DNA from: Limnanthes douglasii subsp. nivea
Taxonomy: Eukaryota > Streptophyta > Magnoliopsida > Brassicales > Limnanthaceae
Direction of reading: 5' to 3'
Assembly (NCBI GenBank): GCA_036936605.1
Contig: JAUPFV010000005.1
Location: forward strand, 151,219,195 to 151,283,194
DNA length: 64,000 nucleotides
The translations under genes were made by a program, and so were the position numbers. Positions 24,189 to 36,984 of the stretch are shown piece by piece (the stretch's first letter is position 1; each line of letters opens with the position of its first letter). The notes under the pieces were generated by a model. It made no database searches and was not told the origin of the DNA. It saw only the letters and a program-made list of their open reading frames with translations.

Positions 24189-24308
24189 GGGGATGCAACA
24201 CGAGGACTTCCCAGGAGGTCACCCATCCTAGTACTGATCTCTACCAAGCACGCTTGACTGCGGAGTTCTGATGGGATCCGGTGCATTAGTGCTGGTATGA
24301 TCGCATCC
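24189..24308 (-). rRNA. 5S rRNA: 5S ribosomal RNA, variant
   Basis: 120 nt, same clustered changes as at 23482. The two units (707 bp apart) are a recent tandem pair. Confidence 0.9.
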
Positions 24309-24895
24309 GTTAAGTACTGCACGACCAATGTATATGACCCAGCATAACCAAAAATCTCACTAGATAAGGAAACTATTTATTAACTTCGAATTAAAGAAGC
24401 GTACTATGCATGAATCGCGCTTTCATTTAATACACATTGCGAACAAAATTTAAATAAATACAAACAAAATATCACGGGCGTATGTGTGGTCAACAACAAT
24501 AAATGCAATCTTGGAATTTCGAAACTACAGGATCCCTGTAATGTTTAGATCTATTTTCTTAAACGTCTCTTATAAAAACCAAATCACGCTTCTTTTTAGG
24601 TCGAAAAATACTTTTACTTTTCACGAATCACGTTTTCATTTAATACACATCACTGATAAAATTTACATAAACACAATTAACTGCACACGGTCAACATCAA
24701 TAAATGCTATTTTCTAAAGCGACTCCTAGTTTAAAACAAATAGCGCTTCTTCTTAGATCCGCAACATTGTTAAATCGATTGTTCCTTAGAAATAGGATTT
24801 TAAAATCCGGACATTTTCCTTACAAATATCATGCTTATCAGTTAATACTCACCGACCAAAACCAAAATGAAATTGAAAAAAAAAATTAAGAAAAA

Positions 24896-25015
24896 AGGGA
24901 TGCAACACGAGGACTTCCCAGGAGGTCACCCATCCTAGTACTACTCTCGCCCAAGCACGCTTGACTGCGGAGTTCTGATGGGATCCGGTGCATTAGTGCT
25001 GGTATGATCGCATCC
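24896..25015 (-). rRNA. 5S rRNA: 5S ribosomal RNA
   Basis: 120 nt, position 53 C. Related to the gene at 19887 by a 5,009-bp offset. Confidence 0.95.
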
Positions 25016-25601
25016 GTTAAGTACTGCACGACCAATGTATATAACCCAGCATAACCGAAAATCTCACTAGATAAGGAAACTATTTATTAACTTTGAATTA
25101 AAGAACCGTACTATGCATGAATCGCGCTTTCATTTAATACACATTGCGAACAAAATTTAAATAAATACAAACAAAATATCACGGGCGTATGTGTGGTCAA
25201 CAACAATAAATGCAATCTTGGAATTTCGAAACTATAGGATCCCTGTAACGTTTAGATCTATTTTCATAAACGTCTCTTATAAAAACCAAATCACGCTTCT
25301 TTTTAGGTCGAAAAATACTTTTACTTTTCACGAATCACGTTTTCATATAATACACATCACGGACAAAATTTACATAAACACAATTAACTGCACACGGTCA
25401 ACATCAATAAATGCTATTTTCTAAAGCGACTCCTAGTTTAAAACAAATAGCGCTTCTTCTTAGATCCGCAACATTGTTAAATCGATTGTTCCTTAGAAAT
25501 AGGATTTTAAAATCCTGATATTTTCCTTACAAATATCATGCTTATCAGTTAATACTCACCGACCAAAACCAAAATGAAATTGAAAAAAAAATTAAGAAAA
25601 A

Positions 25602-25721
25602 GGGGATGCAACACGAGGACCTCCCAGGAGGTCACCCATCCTAGTACTACTCTCGCCCGAGCACGCTTGACTGCGGAGTTCTGATGGGATCCGGTGCATT
25701 AGTGCTGGTTTGATCGCCTCC
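25602..25721 (-). rRNA. 5S rRNA: 5S ribosomal RNA
   Basis: 120 nt. ACCTCCCAGG and GCCCGAGC as at 20594, plus GGTTTGATCGCCTCC, two changes in the 5' terminal stem. Confidence 0.9.
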
Positions 25722-26307
25722 GTTAAGTACTGCACGACCAATGTATATAACCCAGCATAACCGAAAATCTCACTAGATAAGGAAACTATTTATTAACTTT
25801 GAATTAAAGAACCGTACTATGCATGAATCGCGCTTTCATTTAATACACATTGCGAACAAAATTTAAATAAATACAAACAAAATATCACGGGCGTATGTGT
25901 GGTCAACAACAATAAATGCAATCTTGGAATTTCGAAACTATAGGATCCCTGTAACGTTTAGATCTATTTTCATAAACGTCTCTTATAAAAACCAAATCAC
26001 GCTTCTTTTTAGGTCGAAAAATACTTTTACTTTTCACGAATCACGTTTTCATATAATACACATCACGGACAAAATTTACATAAACACAATTAACTGCACA
26101 CGGTCAACATCAATAAATGTTATTTTCTAAAGCGACTCCTAGTTTAAAACAAATAGCACTTCTTCTTAGATCCGCAACATTGTTAAATCGATTGTTCCTT
26201 AGAAATAGGATTTTAAAATCCGGACATTTTCCTTACAAATATCATGCTTATCAGTTAATACTCACCGACCAAAACCAAAATGAAATTGAAAAAAAAATTA
26301 AGAAAAA

Positions 26308-26427
26308 AGGGATGCAACACGAGGACTTCCCAGGAGGTCACCCATCCTAGTACTACTCTCGCTCAAACACGCTTAACTGCGGAGTTCGGATGGGATCCGG
26401 TGCATTAGTGCTGGTATGATCGCATCC
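26308..26427 (-). rRNA. 5S rRNA: 5S ribosomal RNA
   Basis: 120 nt with canonical box A (CTTAACTGC). Other changes: CTCGCTCAAACACG and GTTCGGATGG. Confidence 0.93.
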
Positions 26428-27014
26428 GTTAAGTACTGCACGACCAATGTATATAACCCAGCATAACCGAAAATCTCACTAGATAAGGAAACTATTTATT
26501 AACTTTGAATTAAAGAAGCGTACTATGCATGAATCGCGCTTTCATTTAATACACATTGCGAACAAAATTTAAATAAATACAAACAAAATATCACGGGCGT
26601 ATGTGTGGTCAACGACAATAAATGCAATCTTGGAATTTCAAAACTACAGGATCCCTGTAACGTTTGGATCTATTTTCTTAAACGTCTCTTATAAAAACCA
26701 AATCACGCTTCTTTTTAGGTCGAAAAATACTTTTACTTTTCACGAATCAAGTTTTCATTTAATACACATCACGGACAAAATTTACATAAACACAATTAAC
26801 TGCACACGGTCAACATCAATAAATGCTATTTTCTAAAGCGACTCCTAGTTTAAAACAAATAGCGCTTCTTCTTAGATCCGCAACATTGTTAAATCGATTG
26901 TTCCTTAGAAATAGGATTTTAAAATCCGGACATTTTCCTTACAAATATCATGCTTATCAGTTAATACTCACCGACCAAAACCAAAATGAAATTGAAAAAA
27001 AAAATTAAGAAAAA

Positions 27015-27092
27015 GGGGATGCAACACGAGGACTTCCCAGGAGGTCAGGTTCTGATGGGATCCGGTCCACTAGTGCTGGTATGATCGCATCC
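27015..27092 (-). pseudogene. 5S rRNA gene with 42-bp internal deletion
   Basis: 78 bp. GAGGTCAG joins directly to GTTCTGATGG, removing box A and most of box C. GTCCACTAG further changes the 5' half. The same deletion recurs at 34096. Confidence 0.93.
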
Positions 27093-27679
27093 GTTAAGTA
27101 TTGCACGACCAATGTATATAACCCAGCATAACCGAAAATCTCACTAGATAAGGAAACTATTTATTAACTTTGAATTAAAGAAGCGTACTATGCATGAATC
27201 GCGCTTTCATTTAATACACATTGCAAACAAAATTTAAATAAATACAAACAAAATATCACGGGCGTATGTGTGGTCAACAACAATAAATGCAATCTTAAAA
27301 TTTCGAAACTACAGGATCCCTGTAACGTTTGGATCTATTTTCTTAAACGTCTCTTATAAAAAGCAAATCACGCTTCTTTTTAGGTCGAAAAATACTTTTA
27401 CTTTTCACGAATCAAGTTTTCATTTAATACACATCACGGACAAAATTTACATAAACACAATTAACTGCACACGGTCAACATCAATAAATGCTATTTTCTA
27501 AAGCGACTCTTAGTTTAAAACAAATAGCGCTTCTTCTTAGATCCGCAACATTGTTAAATCGATTGTTCCTTAGAAATAGGATTTTAAAATCCGGACATTT
27601 TCCTTACAAATATCATGCTTATCAGTTAATACTCACCGACCAAAACCAAAATGAAATTGAAAAAAAAAATTAAGAAAAA

Positions 27680-27799
27680 GGTGATGCAACACGAGGACTT
27701 CCCAGGAGGTCACCCATCCTAGTACTACTCTCGCCCAAGCACGCTTCACTGCGGAGTTCTGATGGGATCCGGTGCATTAGTGCTGGTATGATCGCATCC
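27680..27799 (-). rRNA. 5S rRNA: 5S ribosomal RNA
   Basis: 120 nt. Position 53 is G. The 3' end is GGTGATGC, so the RNA would end CACC in place of CCCC. Confidence 0.93.
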
Positions 27800-28386
27800 G
27801 TTAAGTACTGCACGACCAATGTATATAACCCAGCATAACCGAAAATCTCACTAGATAAGGAAACTATTTATTAACTTTGAATTAAAGAACCGTACTATGA
27901 ATGAATCGCGCTTTCATTTAATACACATTGCAAACAAAATTTAAATAAATACAAACAAAATATCACGGGCGTATGTGTGGTCAACAACAATAAATGCAAT
28001 CTTGGAATTTCGAAACTACAGGATCCCTGTAATGTTTAGATCTATTTTCTTAAACGTCTCTTATAAAAACCAAATCACGCTTCTTTTTAGGTCGAAAAAT
28101 ACTTTTACTTTTCACGAATCACGTTTTCAATTAATACACATCACTGATAAAATTTATATAAACACAATTAACTGCACACGGTCAACATCAATAAATGCTA
28201 TTTTCTAAAGCGACTCCTAGTTTAAAACAAATAGTGCTTCTTCTTAGATCCGCAACATTGTTAAATCGATTGTTCCTTAGAAATAGGATTTTAAAATCCG
28301 GACATTTTCCTTACAAATATCATGCTTATCAGTTAATACTCACCGACCAAAACCAAAATGAAATTGAAAAAAAAAATTAAGAAAAA

Positions 28387-28506
28387 GGTGATGCAACACG
28401 AGGACTTCCCAGGAGGTCAGCCATCCTAGTACTACTCTCGCCCAAGCACGATTGACTGCGGAGTTCTGATGGGATCCGGTGCATTAGTGCTGGTATGATC
28501 GCATCC
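28387..28506 (-). rRNA. 5S rRNA: 5S ribosomal RNA
   Basis: 120 nt. GGTGATGC 3' end, GGTCAGCCATCC in box C, ACGATTGACT in box A, and the 7-bp upstream deletion seen at 18590 onward. Confidence 0.91.
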
Positions 28507-29086
28507 GTTAAGTACTGCACGACCAATGTATATAACCCAGCATAACCGAAATAGATAAGGAAACTATTTATTAACTTTGAATTAAAGAAGCGTACTATGC
28601 ATGAATCGCGCTTTCATTTAATACACATTGCAAACAAAATTTAAATATATACAAACAAAATATCACGGGCGTATGTGTGGTCAACAACAATAAATGCAAT
28701 CTTGGAATTTCGAAACTACAGGATCCCTGTAACGTTTAGATCTATTTTCTTAAACGTCTCTTATAAAAACCAAATCACGCTTCTTTTTAGGTCGAAAAAT
28801 ACTTTTACTTTTCACGAATCACGTTTTCAATTAATACACATCACGGACAAAATTTACATAAACACAATTAACTCCACACGGTCAACATCAATAAATGCTA
28901 TTTTCTAAAGCGACTCCTAGTTTAAAACAAATAGCGCTTCTTCTTAGATCCGCAACATTGTTAAATCGATTGTTCCTTAGAAATAGGATTTTAAAATCCG
29001 TACATTTTCCTTACAAATATCGTGCTTATCAGTTAATACTCACCGACCAAAACCAAAATGAAACTGAAAAAAAAAATTAAGAAAAA

Positions 29087-29206
29087 AGGGATGCAACACG
29101 AGGACTTCCCAGGAGGTCACCCATCCTAGTACTACTCTCGCCCAAGCACGCTTGACTGCGGAGTTCTGATGGGATCCGGTGCATTAGTGCTGGTATGATC
29201 GCATCC
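29087..29206 (-). rRNA. 5S rRNA: 5S ribosomal RNA
   Basis: 120 nt, position 53 C only. Upstream TATATGACC as at 19171. Confidence 0.95.
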
Positions 29207-29793
29207 GTTAAGTACTGCACGACCAATGTATATGACCCAGCATAACCGAAAATCTCACTAAATAAGGAAACTATTTATTAACTTCGAATTAAAGAAGCGT
29301 ACTATGCATGAATCGCGCTTTCATTTAATACACATTGCGAACAAAATTTAAATAAATACAAACAAAATATCACGGGCGTATGTGTGGTCAACAACAATAA
29401 ATGCAATCTTGGAATTTCGAAACTACAGGATCCCTGTAATGTTTAGATCTATTTTCTTAAACGTCTCTTATAAAAACCAAATCACGCTTCTTTTTAGGTC
29501 GAAAAATACTTTTACTTTTCACGAATCACTTTTTCATTTAATACACATCACTGATAAAATTTACATAAACACAATTAACTGCACACGGTCAACATCAATA
29601 AATGCTATTTTCTAAAGCGACTCCTAGTTTAAAACAAATAGCGCTTCTTCTTAGATCCGCAACATTGTTAAATCGATTGTTCCTTAGAAATAGTATTTTA
29701 AAATCCGGACATTTTCCTTACAAATATCATGCTTATCAGTTAATACTCACCGACCAAAACCAAAATGAAATTGAAAAAAAAAATTAAGAAAAA

Positions 29794-29913
29794 AGGGATG
29801 CAACACGAGGACTTCCCAGGAGGTCACCCATCCTAGTACTACTCTCGCCCAAGCACGCTTGACTGCGGAGTTCTGATGGGTTCCGGTGCATTAGTGCTGG
29901 TATGATCGCATCC
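29794..29913 (-). rRNA. 5S rRNA: 5S ribosomal RNA
   Basis: 120 nt. GGGTTCCGG change shared with 19887; position 53 C. Confidence 0.94.
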
Positions 29914-30500
29914 GTTAAGTACTGCACGACCAATGTATATAACCCAGCATAACCGAAAATCTCACTAGATAAGGAAACTATTTATTAACTTTGAATTAAA
30001 GAACCGTACTATGCATGAATCGCGCTTTCATTTAATACACATTGCGAACAAAATTTAAATAAATACAAACAAAATATCACGGGCGTATGTGTGGTCAACA
30101 ACAATAAATGCAATCTTGGAATTTCGAAACTATAGGATCCCTGTAACGTTTAGATCTATTTTCATAAACGTCTCTTATAAAAACCAAATCACGCTTCTTT
30201 TTAGGTCGAAAAATACTTTTACTTTTCACGAATCACGTTTTCATATAATACACATCACGGACAAAATTTACATAAACACAATTAACTGCACACGGTCAAC
30301 ATCAATAAATGCTATTTTCTAAAGCGACTCCTAGTTTAAAACAAATAGCGCTTCTTCTTAGATCCGCAACATTGTTAAATCGATTGTTCCTTAGAAATAG
30401 GATTTTAAAATCCGGACATTTTCCTTACAAATATCATGCTTATCAGTTAATACTCACCGACCAAAACCAAAATGAAATTGAAAAAAAAAATTAAGAAAAA

Positions 30501-30620
30501 GGGGATGCAACACGAGGACCTCCCAGGAGGTCACCCATCCTAGTACTACTCTCGCCCGAGCACGCTTGACTGCGGACTTCTGATGGGATCCGGTGCATTA
30601 GTGCTGGTATGATCGCATCC
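30501..30620 (-). rRNA. 5S rRNA: 5S ribosomal RNA
   Basis: 120 nt with the ACCTCCC, GCCCGAGC and GGACTTCTG trio of 20594. Confidence 0.93.
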
Positions 30621-31206
30621 GTTAAGTACTGCACGACCAATGTATATAACCCAGCATAACCGAAAATCTCACTAGATAAGGAAACTATTTATTAACTTTG
30701 AATTAAAGAACCGTACTATGCATGAATCGCGCTTTCATTTAATACACATTGCGAACAAAATTTAAATAAATACAAACAAAATATCACGGGCGTATGTGTG
30801 GTCAACAACAATAAATGCAATCTTGGAATTTCGAAACTACAGGATCCCTGTAACGTTTAGATCTATTTTCTTAAACGTCTCTTATAAAAACCAAATCACG
30901 CTTCTTTTTAGGTCGAAAAATACTTTTACTTTTCACGAATCACGTTTTCATATAATACACGTCACGGACAAAATTTACATAAACACAATTAACTGCACAC
31001 GGTCAACATCAATAAATGCTATTTTCTAAAGCGACTCCTAGTTTAAAACAAGTAGCGCTTCTTCTTAGATCCGCAACATTGTTAAATCGATTGTTCCTTA
31101 GAAATAGGATTTTAAAATCCGGACATTTTCCTTACAAATATCATGCTTATCAGTAAATACTCACCGACCAAAACCAAAATGAAATTGAAAAAAAAATTAA
31201 GAAAAA

Positions 31207-31326
31207 GGGGATGCAACACGAGGACTTCCCAGGAGGTCACCCATCCTAGTACTACTCTCGCCGAAGCACGCTTCACTGCGGAGTTCTGATGGGATCCGGT
31301 GCATTAGTGCTGGTATGATCGCATCC
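31207..31326 (-). rRNA. 5S rRNA: 5S ribosomal RNA
   Basis: 120 nt. Position 53 G and TCGCCGAAGC, as at 21300. Confidence 0.94.
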
Positions 31327-31913
31327 GTTAAGTACTGCACGACCAATGTATATAACCCAGCATAACCGAAAATCTCACTAGATAAGGAAACTATTTATTA
31401 AGTTTGAATTAAAGAAGCGTACTATGCATGAATCGCGCTTTCATTTAATACACATTGCAAACAAAATTTAAATAAATACAAACAAAATATCACGGGCGTA
31501 TGTGTGGTCAACAACAATAAATGCAATCTTGGAATTTCGAAACTACAGGATCCCTGTAACGTTTAGATCTATTTTCTTAAACGTCTCTTATAAAAACCAA
31601 ATCACGCTTCTTTTTAGGTCGAAAAATACTTTTACTTTTCACGAATCACGTTTTCAATTAATACACATCACGGACAAAATTTACATAAACACAATTAACT
31701 GCACACGGTCAACATCAATAAATGCTATTTTCTAAAGCGACTCCTAGTTTAAAACAAATAGCGCTTCTTCTTAGATCCGCAACATTGTTAAATCGATTGT
31801 TCCTTAGAAATAGGATTTTAAAATCCGTACATTTTCCTTACAAATATCGTGCTTATCAGTTAATACTCACCGACCAAAACCAAAATGAAATTGAAAAAAA
31901 AAATTAAGAAAAA

Positions 31914-32033
31914 AGGGATGCAACACGAGGACTTCCCAGGAGGTCACCCATCCTAGTACTACTCTCGCCCAAGCACGCTTGACTGCGGAGTTCTGATGGG
32001 ATCCGGTGCATTAGTGCTGGTATGATCGCATCC
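31914..32033 (-). rRNA. 5S rRNA: 5S ribosomal RNA
   Basis: 120 nt, position 53 C. Upstream CTCAATAGATAAGG and ATTTGTTAAC match the unit at 22007. Confidence 0.95.
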
Positions 32034-32488
32034 GTTAAGTACTGCACGACCAATGTATATAACCCAGCATAACCGAAAATCTCAATAGATAAGGAAACTA
32101 TTTGTTAACTTTGAATTAAAGAAGCGTACTATGCATGAATCGCGCTTTCATTTCATACACATTGCGAACAAAATTTAAATAAATACAAACAAAATATCAC
32201 GGGCGTATGTGTGGTCAACAACAATAAATGCAATCTTGGAATTTCGAAACTACAGGATCCCTGTAATGTTTAGATCTATTTTCTTAAACGTCTCTTATAA
32301 AAACCAAATCACGCTTCTTTTTAGGTCGAAAAATACTTTTACTTTTCACGAATCACGTTTTCATTTAATACACATCACTGATAAAATTTACATAAACACA
32401 ATTAACTGCACACGGTCAACATCAATAAATGCTATTTTCTAAAGCGACTCCTAGTTTAAAACAAATAGCGCTTCTTCTTAGATCCGCA

Positions 32489-32610
32489 ACATTGTTAAAT
32501 CGATTGTTCCTTAGAAATAGGATTTTAAAATCCGCACATTTTCCTTACAACATTGTTAAATCGATTGTTCCTTAGAAATAGGATTTTAAAATCCGGACAT
32601 TTTCCTTACA
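32489..32610. repeat. 61-bp tandem duplication in spacer (second occurrence)
   Basis: Same duplication and breakpoints as at 22582, exactly 9,907 bp further on. One base differs (CCGCACATT in the first half). Confidence 0.87.
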
Positions 32611-32681
32611 AATATCTTGCTTATCAGTTAATACTCACCGACCAAAACCAAAATGAAATTGAAAAAAAAATTTAAGAAAAA

Positions 32682-32801
32682 GGGGATGCAACACGAGGAC
32701 TTCCCAGGAGGTCACCCATCCTAGTACTACTCTCGCCCAAGCACGCTTGACTGCGGAGTTCTGATGGGATCCGGTGCATTAGTGCTGATATGATCGCATC
32801 T
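32682..32801 (-). rRNA. 5S rRNA: 5S ribosomal RNA
   Basis: 120 nt. First base A and GCTGATATG, as at 22775. Confidence 0.9.
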
Positions 32802-33388
32802 GTTAATTACTGCACGACCAATGTATATAACCCAGCATAACCGAAAATCTCACTAGATAAGGAAACTATTTATTAACTTTGAATTAAAGAAGCGTACTAT
32901 GCATGAATCGCGCTTTCATTTAATACACATTGCAAACAAAATTTAAATATATACAAACAAAATATCACGGGCGTATGTGTGGTCAACAACAATAAATGCA
33001 ATCTTGGAATTTCGAAACTACAGGATCCCTGTAACGTTTAGATCTATTTTCTTAAACGTCTCTAATAAAAACCAAATCACGCTTCTTTTTAGGTCGAAAA
33101 ATACTTTTACTTTTCACGAATCACGTTTTCAATTAATACACATCACGGACAAAATTTACATAAACACAATTAACTGCACACGGTCAACATCAATAAATGC
33201 TATTTTCTAAAGCGACTCCTAGTTTAAAACAAATAGCGCTTCTTCTTAGATCCGCAACATTGTTAAATCGATTGTTCCTTAGAAATAGGATTTTAAAATC
33301 CGGACATTTTCCTTACAAATATCATGCTTATCAGTTAATACTCACCGACCAAAACCAAAATGAAATTGAAAAAAAAATTTAAGAAAAA

Positions 33389-33508
33389 GGGGATGCAACA
33401 CGAGGACTTCCCAGGAGGTCACCCATCCTAGTACTACTCTCGCCCAAGCACGCTTGACTGCGGAGTTCTGATGGGATCCGGTGCATTAGTGCTGATATGA
33501 TCGCATCT
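33389..33508 (-). rRNA. 5S rRNA: 5S ribosomal RNA
   Basis: 120 nt, same first-base A and GCTGATATG as its neighbour at 32682, of which it is a tandem copy. Its counterpart position 9.9 kb upstream (23482) has different alleles. Confidence 0.9.
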
Positions 33509-34095
33509 GTTAATTACTGCACGACCAATGTATATAACCCAGCATAACCGAAAATCTCACTAGATAAGGAAACTATTTATTAACTTTGAATTAAAGAAGC
33601 GTACTATGCATGAATCGCGCTTTCATTTAATACACATTGCAAACAAAATTTAAATATATACAAACAAAATATCACGGGCGTATGTGTGGTCAACAACAAT
33701 AAATGCAATCTTGGAATTTCGAAACTACAGGATCCCTGTAACGTTTAGATCTATTTTCTTAAACGTCTCTAATAAAAACCAAATCACGCTTCTTTTTAGG
33801 TCGAAAAATACTTTTACTTTTCACGAATCACGTTTTCAATTAATACACATCACGGACAAAATTTACATAAACACAATTAACTGCACACGGTCAACATCAA
33901 TAAATGCTATTTTCTAAAGCGACTCCTAGTTTAAAACAAATAGCGCTTCTTCTTAGATCCGCAACATTGTTAAATCGATTGTTCCTTAGAAATAGGATTT
34001 TAAAATCCGGACATTTTCCTTACAAATATCATGCTTATCAGTTAATACTCACCGACCAAAACCAAAATGAAATTGAAAAAAAAAATTAAGAAAAA

Positions 34096-34173
34096 GGGGA
34101 TGCAACACGAGGACTTCCCAGGAGGTCAGGTTCTGATGGGATCCGGTCCACTAGTGCTGGTATGATCGCATCC
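34096..34173 (-). pseudogene. 5S rRNA gene with 42-bp internal deletion (second occurrence)
   Basis: 78 bp, same breakpoints and GTCCACTAG change as at 27015, at a 7,081-bp distance. Box A and most of box C are missing. Confidence 0.93.
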
Positions 34174-34760
34174 GTTAAGTATTGCACGACCAATGTATAT
34201 AACCCAGCATAACCGAAAATCTCACTAGATAAGGAAACTATTTATTAACTTTGAATTAAAGAAGCGTACTATGCATGAATCGCGCTTTCATTTAATACAC
34301 ATTGCAAACAAAATTTAAATAAATACAAACAAAATATCACGGGCGTATGTGTGGTCAACAACAATAAATGCAATCTTGGAATTTCGAAACTACAGGATCC
34401 CTGTAACGTTTGGATCTATTTTCTTAAACGTCTCTTATAAAAAGCAAATCACGCTTCTTTTTAGGTCGAAAAATACTTTTACTTTTCACGAATCAAGTTT
34501 TCATTTAATACACATCACGGACAAAATTTACATAAACACAATTAACTGCACACGGTCAACATCAATAAATGCTATTTTCTAAAGCGACTCTTAGTTTAAA
34601 ACAAATAACGCTTCTTCTTAGATCCGCAACATTGTTAAATCGATTGTTCCTTAGAAATAGGATTTTAAAATCCGGACATTTTCCTTACAAATATCATGCT
34701 TATCAGTTAATACTCACCGACCAAAACCAAAATGAAATTGAAAAAAAAAATTAAGAAAAA

Positions 34761-34880
34761 GGTGATGCAACACGAGGACTTCCCAGGAGGTCACCCATCC
34801 TAGTACTACTCTCGCTCGAGCACGCTTAACTGCGGGGTTCTGATGGGATCCGGTCCACTAGTGCTGGTATGATCGCATCC
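34761..34880 (-). rRNA. 5S rRNA: 5S ribosomal RNA
   Basis: 120 nt. Canonical box A (CTTAACTGC), but GCTCGAGCACG, GCGGGGTTC and GTCCACTAG changes. GGTGATGC 3' end. The flank reads CATTAAG, so -1 is T instead of C. Confidence 0.9.
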
Positions 34881-35466
34881 ATTAAGTATTGCACGACCAA
34901 TGTATATAACCCAGCATAACCGAAAATCTCACTAGATAAGGAAACTATTTATTAACTTTGAATTAAAGAAGCGTACTATGCATGAATCGCGCTTTCATTT
35001 AATACACATTGCAAACAAAATTTAAATAAATACAAACAAAATATCACGGGCGTATGTGTGGTCAACAACAATAAATGCAATCTTGGAATTTCGAAACTAC
35101 AAGATCCCTGTAACGTTTAGATCTATTTTCTTAAACGTCTCTTATAAAAACCAAATCACGCTTCTTTTTAGGTCGAAAAATACTTTTACTTTTCACGAAT
35201 CACGTTTTCATTTAATACACATCACGGACAAAATTTACATAAACACAATTAACTGCACACGGTCAACATCAATAAATGCTATTTTCTAAAGCGACTCCTA
35301 GTTTAAAACAAATAGCGCTTCTTCTTAGATCCGCAACATTGTTAAATCGATTGTTCCTTAGAAATAGGATTTTAAAATCCGGACATTTTCCTTACAAATA
35401 TCATGCTTATCAGTTAATACTCACCGACCAAAACCAAAATGGAATTGAAAAAAAAATTAAGAAAAA

Positions 35467-35586
35467 GGGGATGCAACACGAGGACTTCCCAGGAGGTCAC
35501 CCATCCTAGTACTACTCTCGCCCAAGCGCGCTTGACTGCGGAGTTCTGATGGGATCCGGTGCATTAGTATTGGTATGATCGCATCC
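35467..35586 (-). rRNA. 5S rRNA: 5S ribosomal RNA
   Basis: 120 nt. GCGCGCTTGACT at box A and CATTAGTATTGG in the 5' part. Confidence 0.93.
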
Positions 35587-36173
35587 GTTAAGTACTGCAC
35601 GACCAATGTATATAACCCAGCATAACCGAAAATCTCACTAGATAAGGAAACTATTTATTAACTTTGAATTAAAGAAGCGTACTATGCATGAATTGCGCTT
35701 TCATTTAATACACATTACAAACAAAATTTAAATAAATACAAACAAAATATCACGGGCGTATGTGTGGTCAACAACAATAAATGCAATCTTGGAATTTCGA
35801 AACTACAGGATCCCTGTAACGTTTAGATCTATTTTCTTAAACGTCTCTTATAAAAACCAAATCACGCTTCTTTTTAGGTCGAAAAATACTTTTACTTTTC
35901 ACGAATCACGTTTTCATTTAATACACATCACGGACAAAATTTACATAAACACAATTAACTGCACACGGTCAACATCAATAAATGCTATTTTCTAAAGCGA
36001 CTCCTAGTTTAAAACAAATAGCGCTTCTTCTTAGATCCGCAACATTGTTAAATCGATTGTTCCTTAGAAATAGGATTTTAAAATCCTGACATTTTCCTTA
36101 CAAATATCATGCTTATCAGTTAATACTCACCGACCAAAACCAAAATGAAATTGAAAAAAAAAATTAAGAAAAA

Positions 36174-36331
36174 TGGGATGCAACACGAGGACTTCCCAGG
36201 AGGTCACCCATCCTAGTACTACTCTCGCCCTTCCCAGGAGGTCACCCATCCTAGTACTACTCTCGCCCAAGCACGCTTGACTGCGGAGTTCTGATGGGAT
36301 CCGGTACATTAGTGCTGGTATGATCGTATCC
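36174..36331 (-). pseudogene. 5S rRNA gene with 38-bp tandem duplication
   Basis: 158 bp. The segment TTCCCAGGAGGTCACCCATC through CTCTCGCCC is repeated directly, doubling box C. GGTACATTAG and GATCGTATCC are further changes. The duplication has the same length as the one at 9958 but other endpoints, so it arose independently. Confidence 0.93.
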
Positions 36332-36876
36332 GTTAAGTACTGCACGACCAATGTATATAACCCAGCATAACCGAAAATCTCACTAGATAAGGAAACTATT
36401 TATTAACTTTGAATTAAAGAAGCGTACTATGCATGAATCGCGCTTTCATTTAATACACATTGCAAACAAAATTTAAATAAATACAAACAAAATATCACGG
36501 GCGTATGTGTGGTCAACAACAATAAATGCAATCTTGGAATTTCGAAACTACAGGATCCCTGTAACGTTTAGATCTATTTTCTTAAACGTCTCTTATAAAA
36601 ACCAAATCACGCTTCTTTTTAGGTCGAAAAATACTTTTACATTTTTCACGAATCACGTTTTCATTTAATACACATCACGGACAAAATTTACATAAACACA
36701 ATTAACTGCACACGGTCAACGTCAATAAATGCTATTTTCTAAAGCGACTCCTAGTTTAAAACAAATAGCGCTTCTTCTTAGATCCGCAACATTGTTAAAT
36801 CGATTGTTCCTTAGAAATAGGATTTTAAAATCCTGACATTTTCCTTACAAATATCATGCTTATTAGTTAAGAAAAA

Positions 36877-36984
36877 GGGGATGAAACACGAGGACTTCCC
36901 ATAAGGTCACCCATCCTAGTACTACTCTCGCCCAAGCACGCTTGACTGCGGAGTTCTGATGGGATCCGGTGCATTAGTGCATCC
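36877..36984 (-). pseudogene. 5S rRNA gene with 12-bp 5' deletion
   Basis: 108 bp. TTAGTGC joins ATCC, removing 12 bases of the 5' stem between two GC dinucleotides. Also ATGAAACACG and CCATAAGG changes. First short-type unit. The same deletion occurs at 44561 and 53614. Confidence 0.92.

Larger units (their letters stand above)
9535..36331 (-). repeat. Left block: regular long 5S units (~707 bp)
   Basis: Spacers here are nearly all 586-588 bp. The exceptions are two 648-bp spacers with the same 61-bp duplication (before the genes at 22775 and 32682), a 580-bp spacer class downstream of the genes at 19171 and 29087, and one 9-bp duplication near 19581. The A-run before each gene is 9-10 bases. 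Confidence 0.9.
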
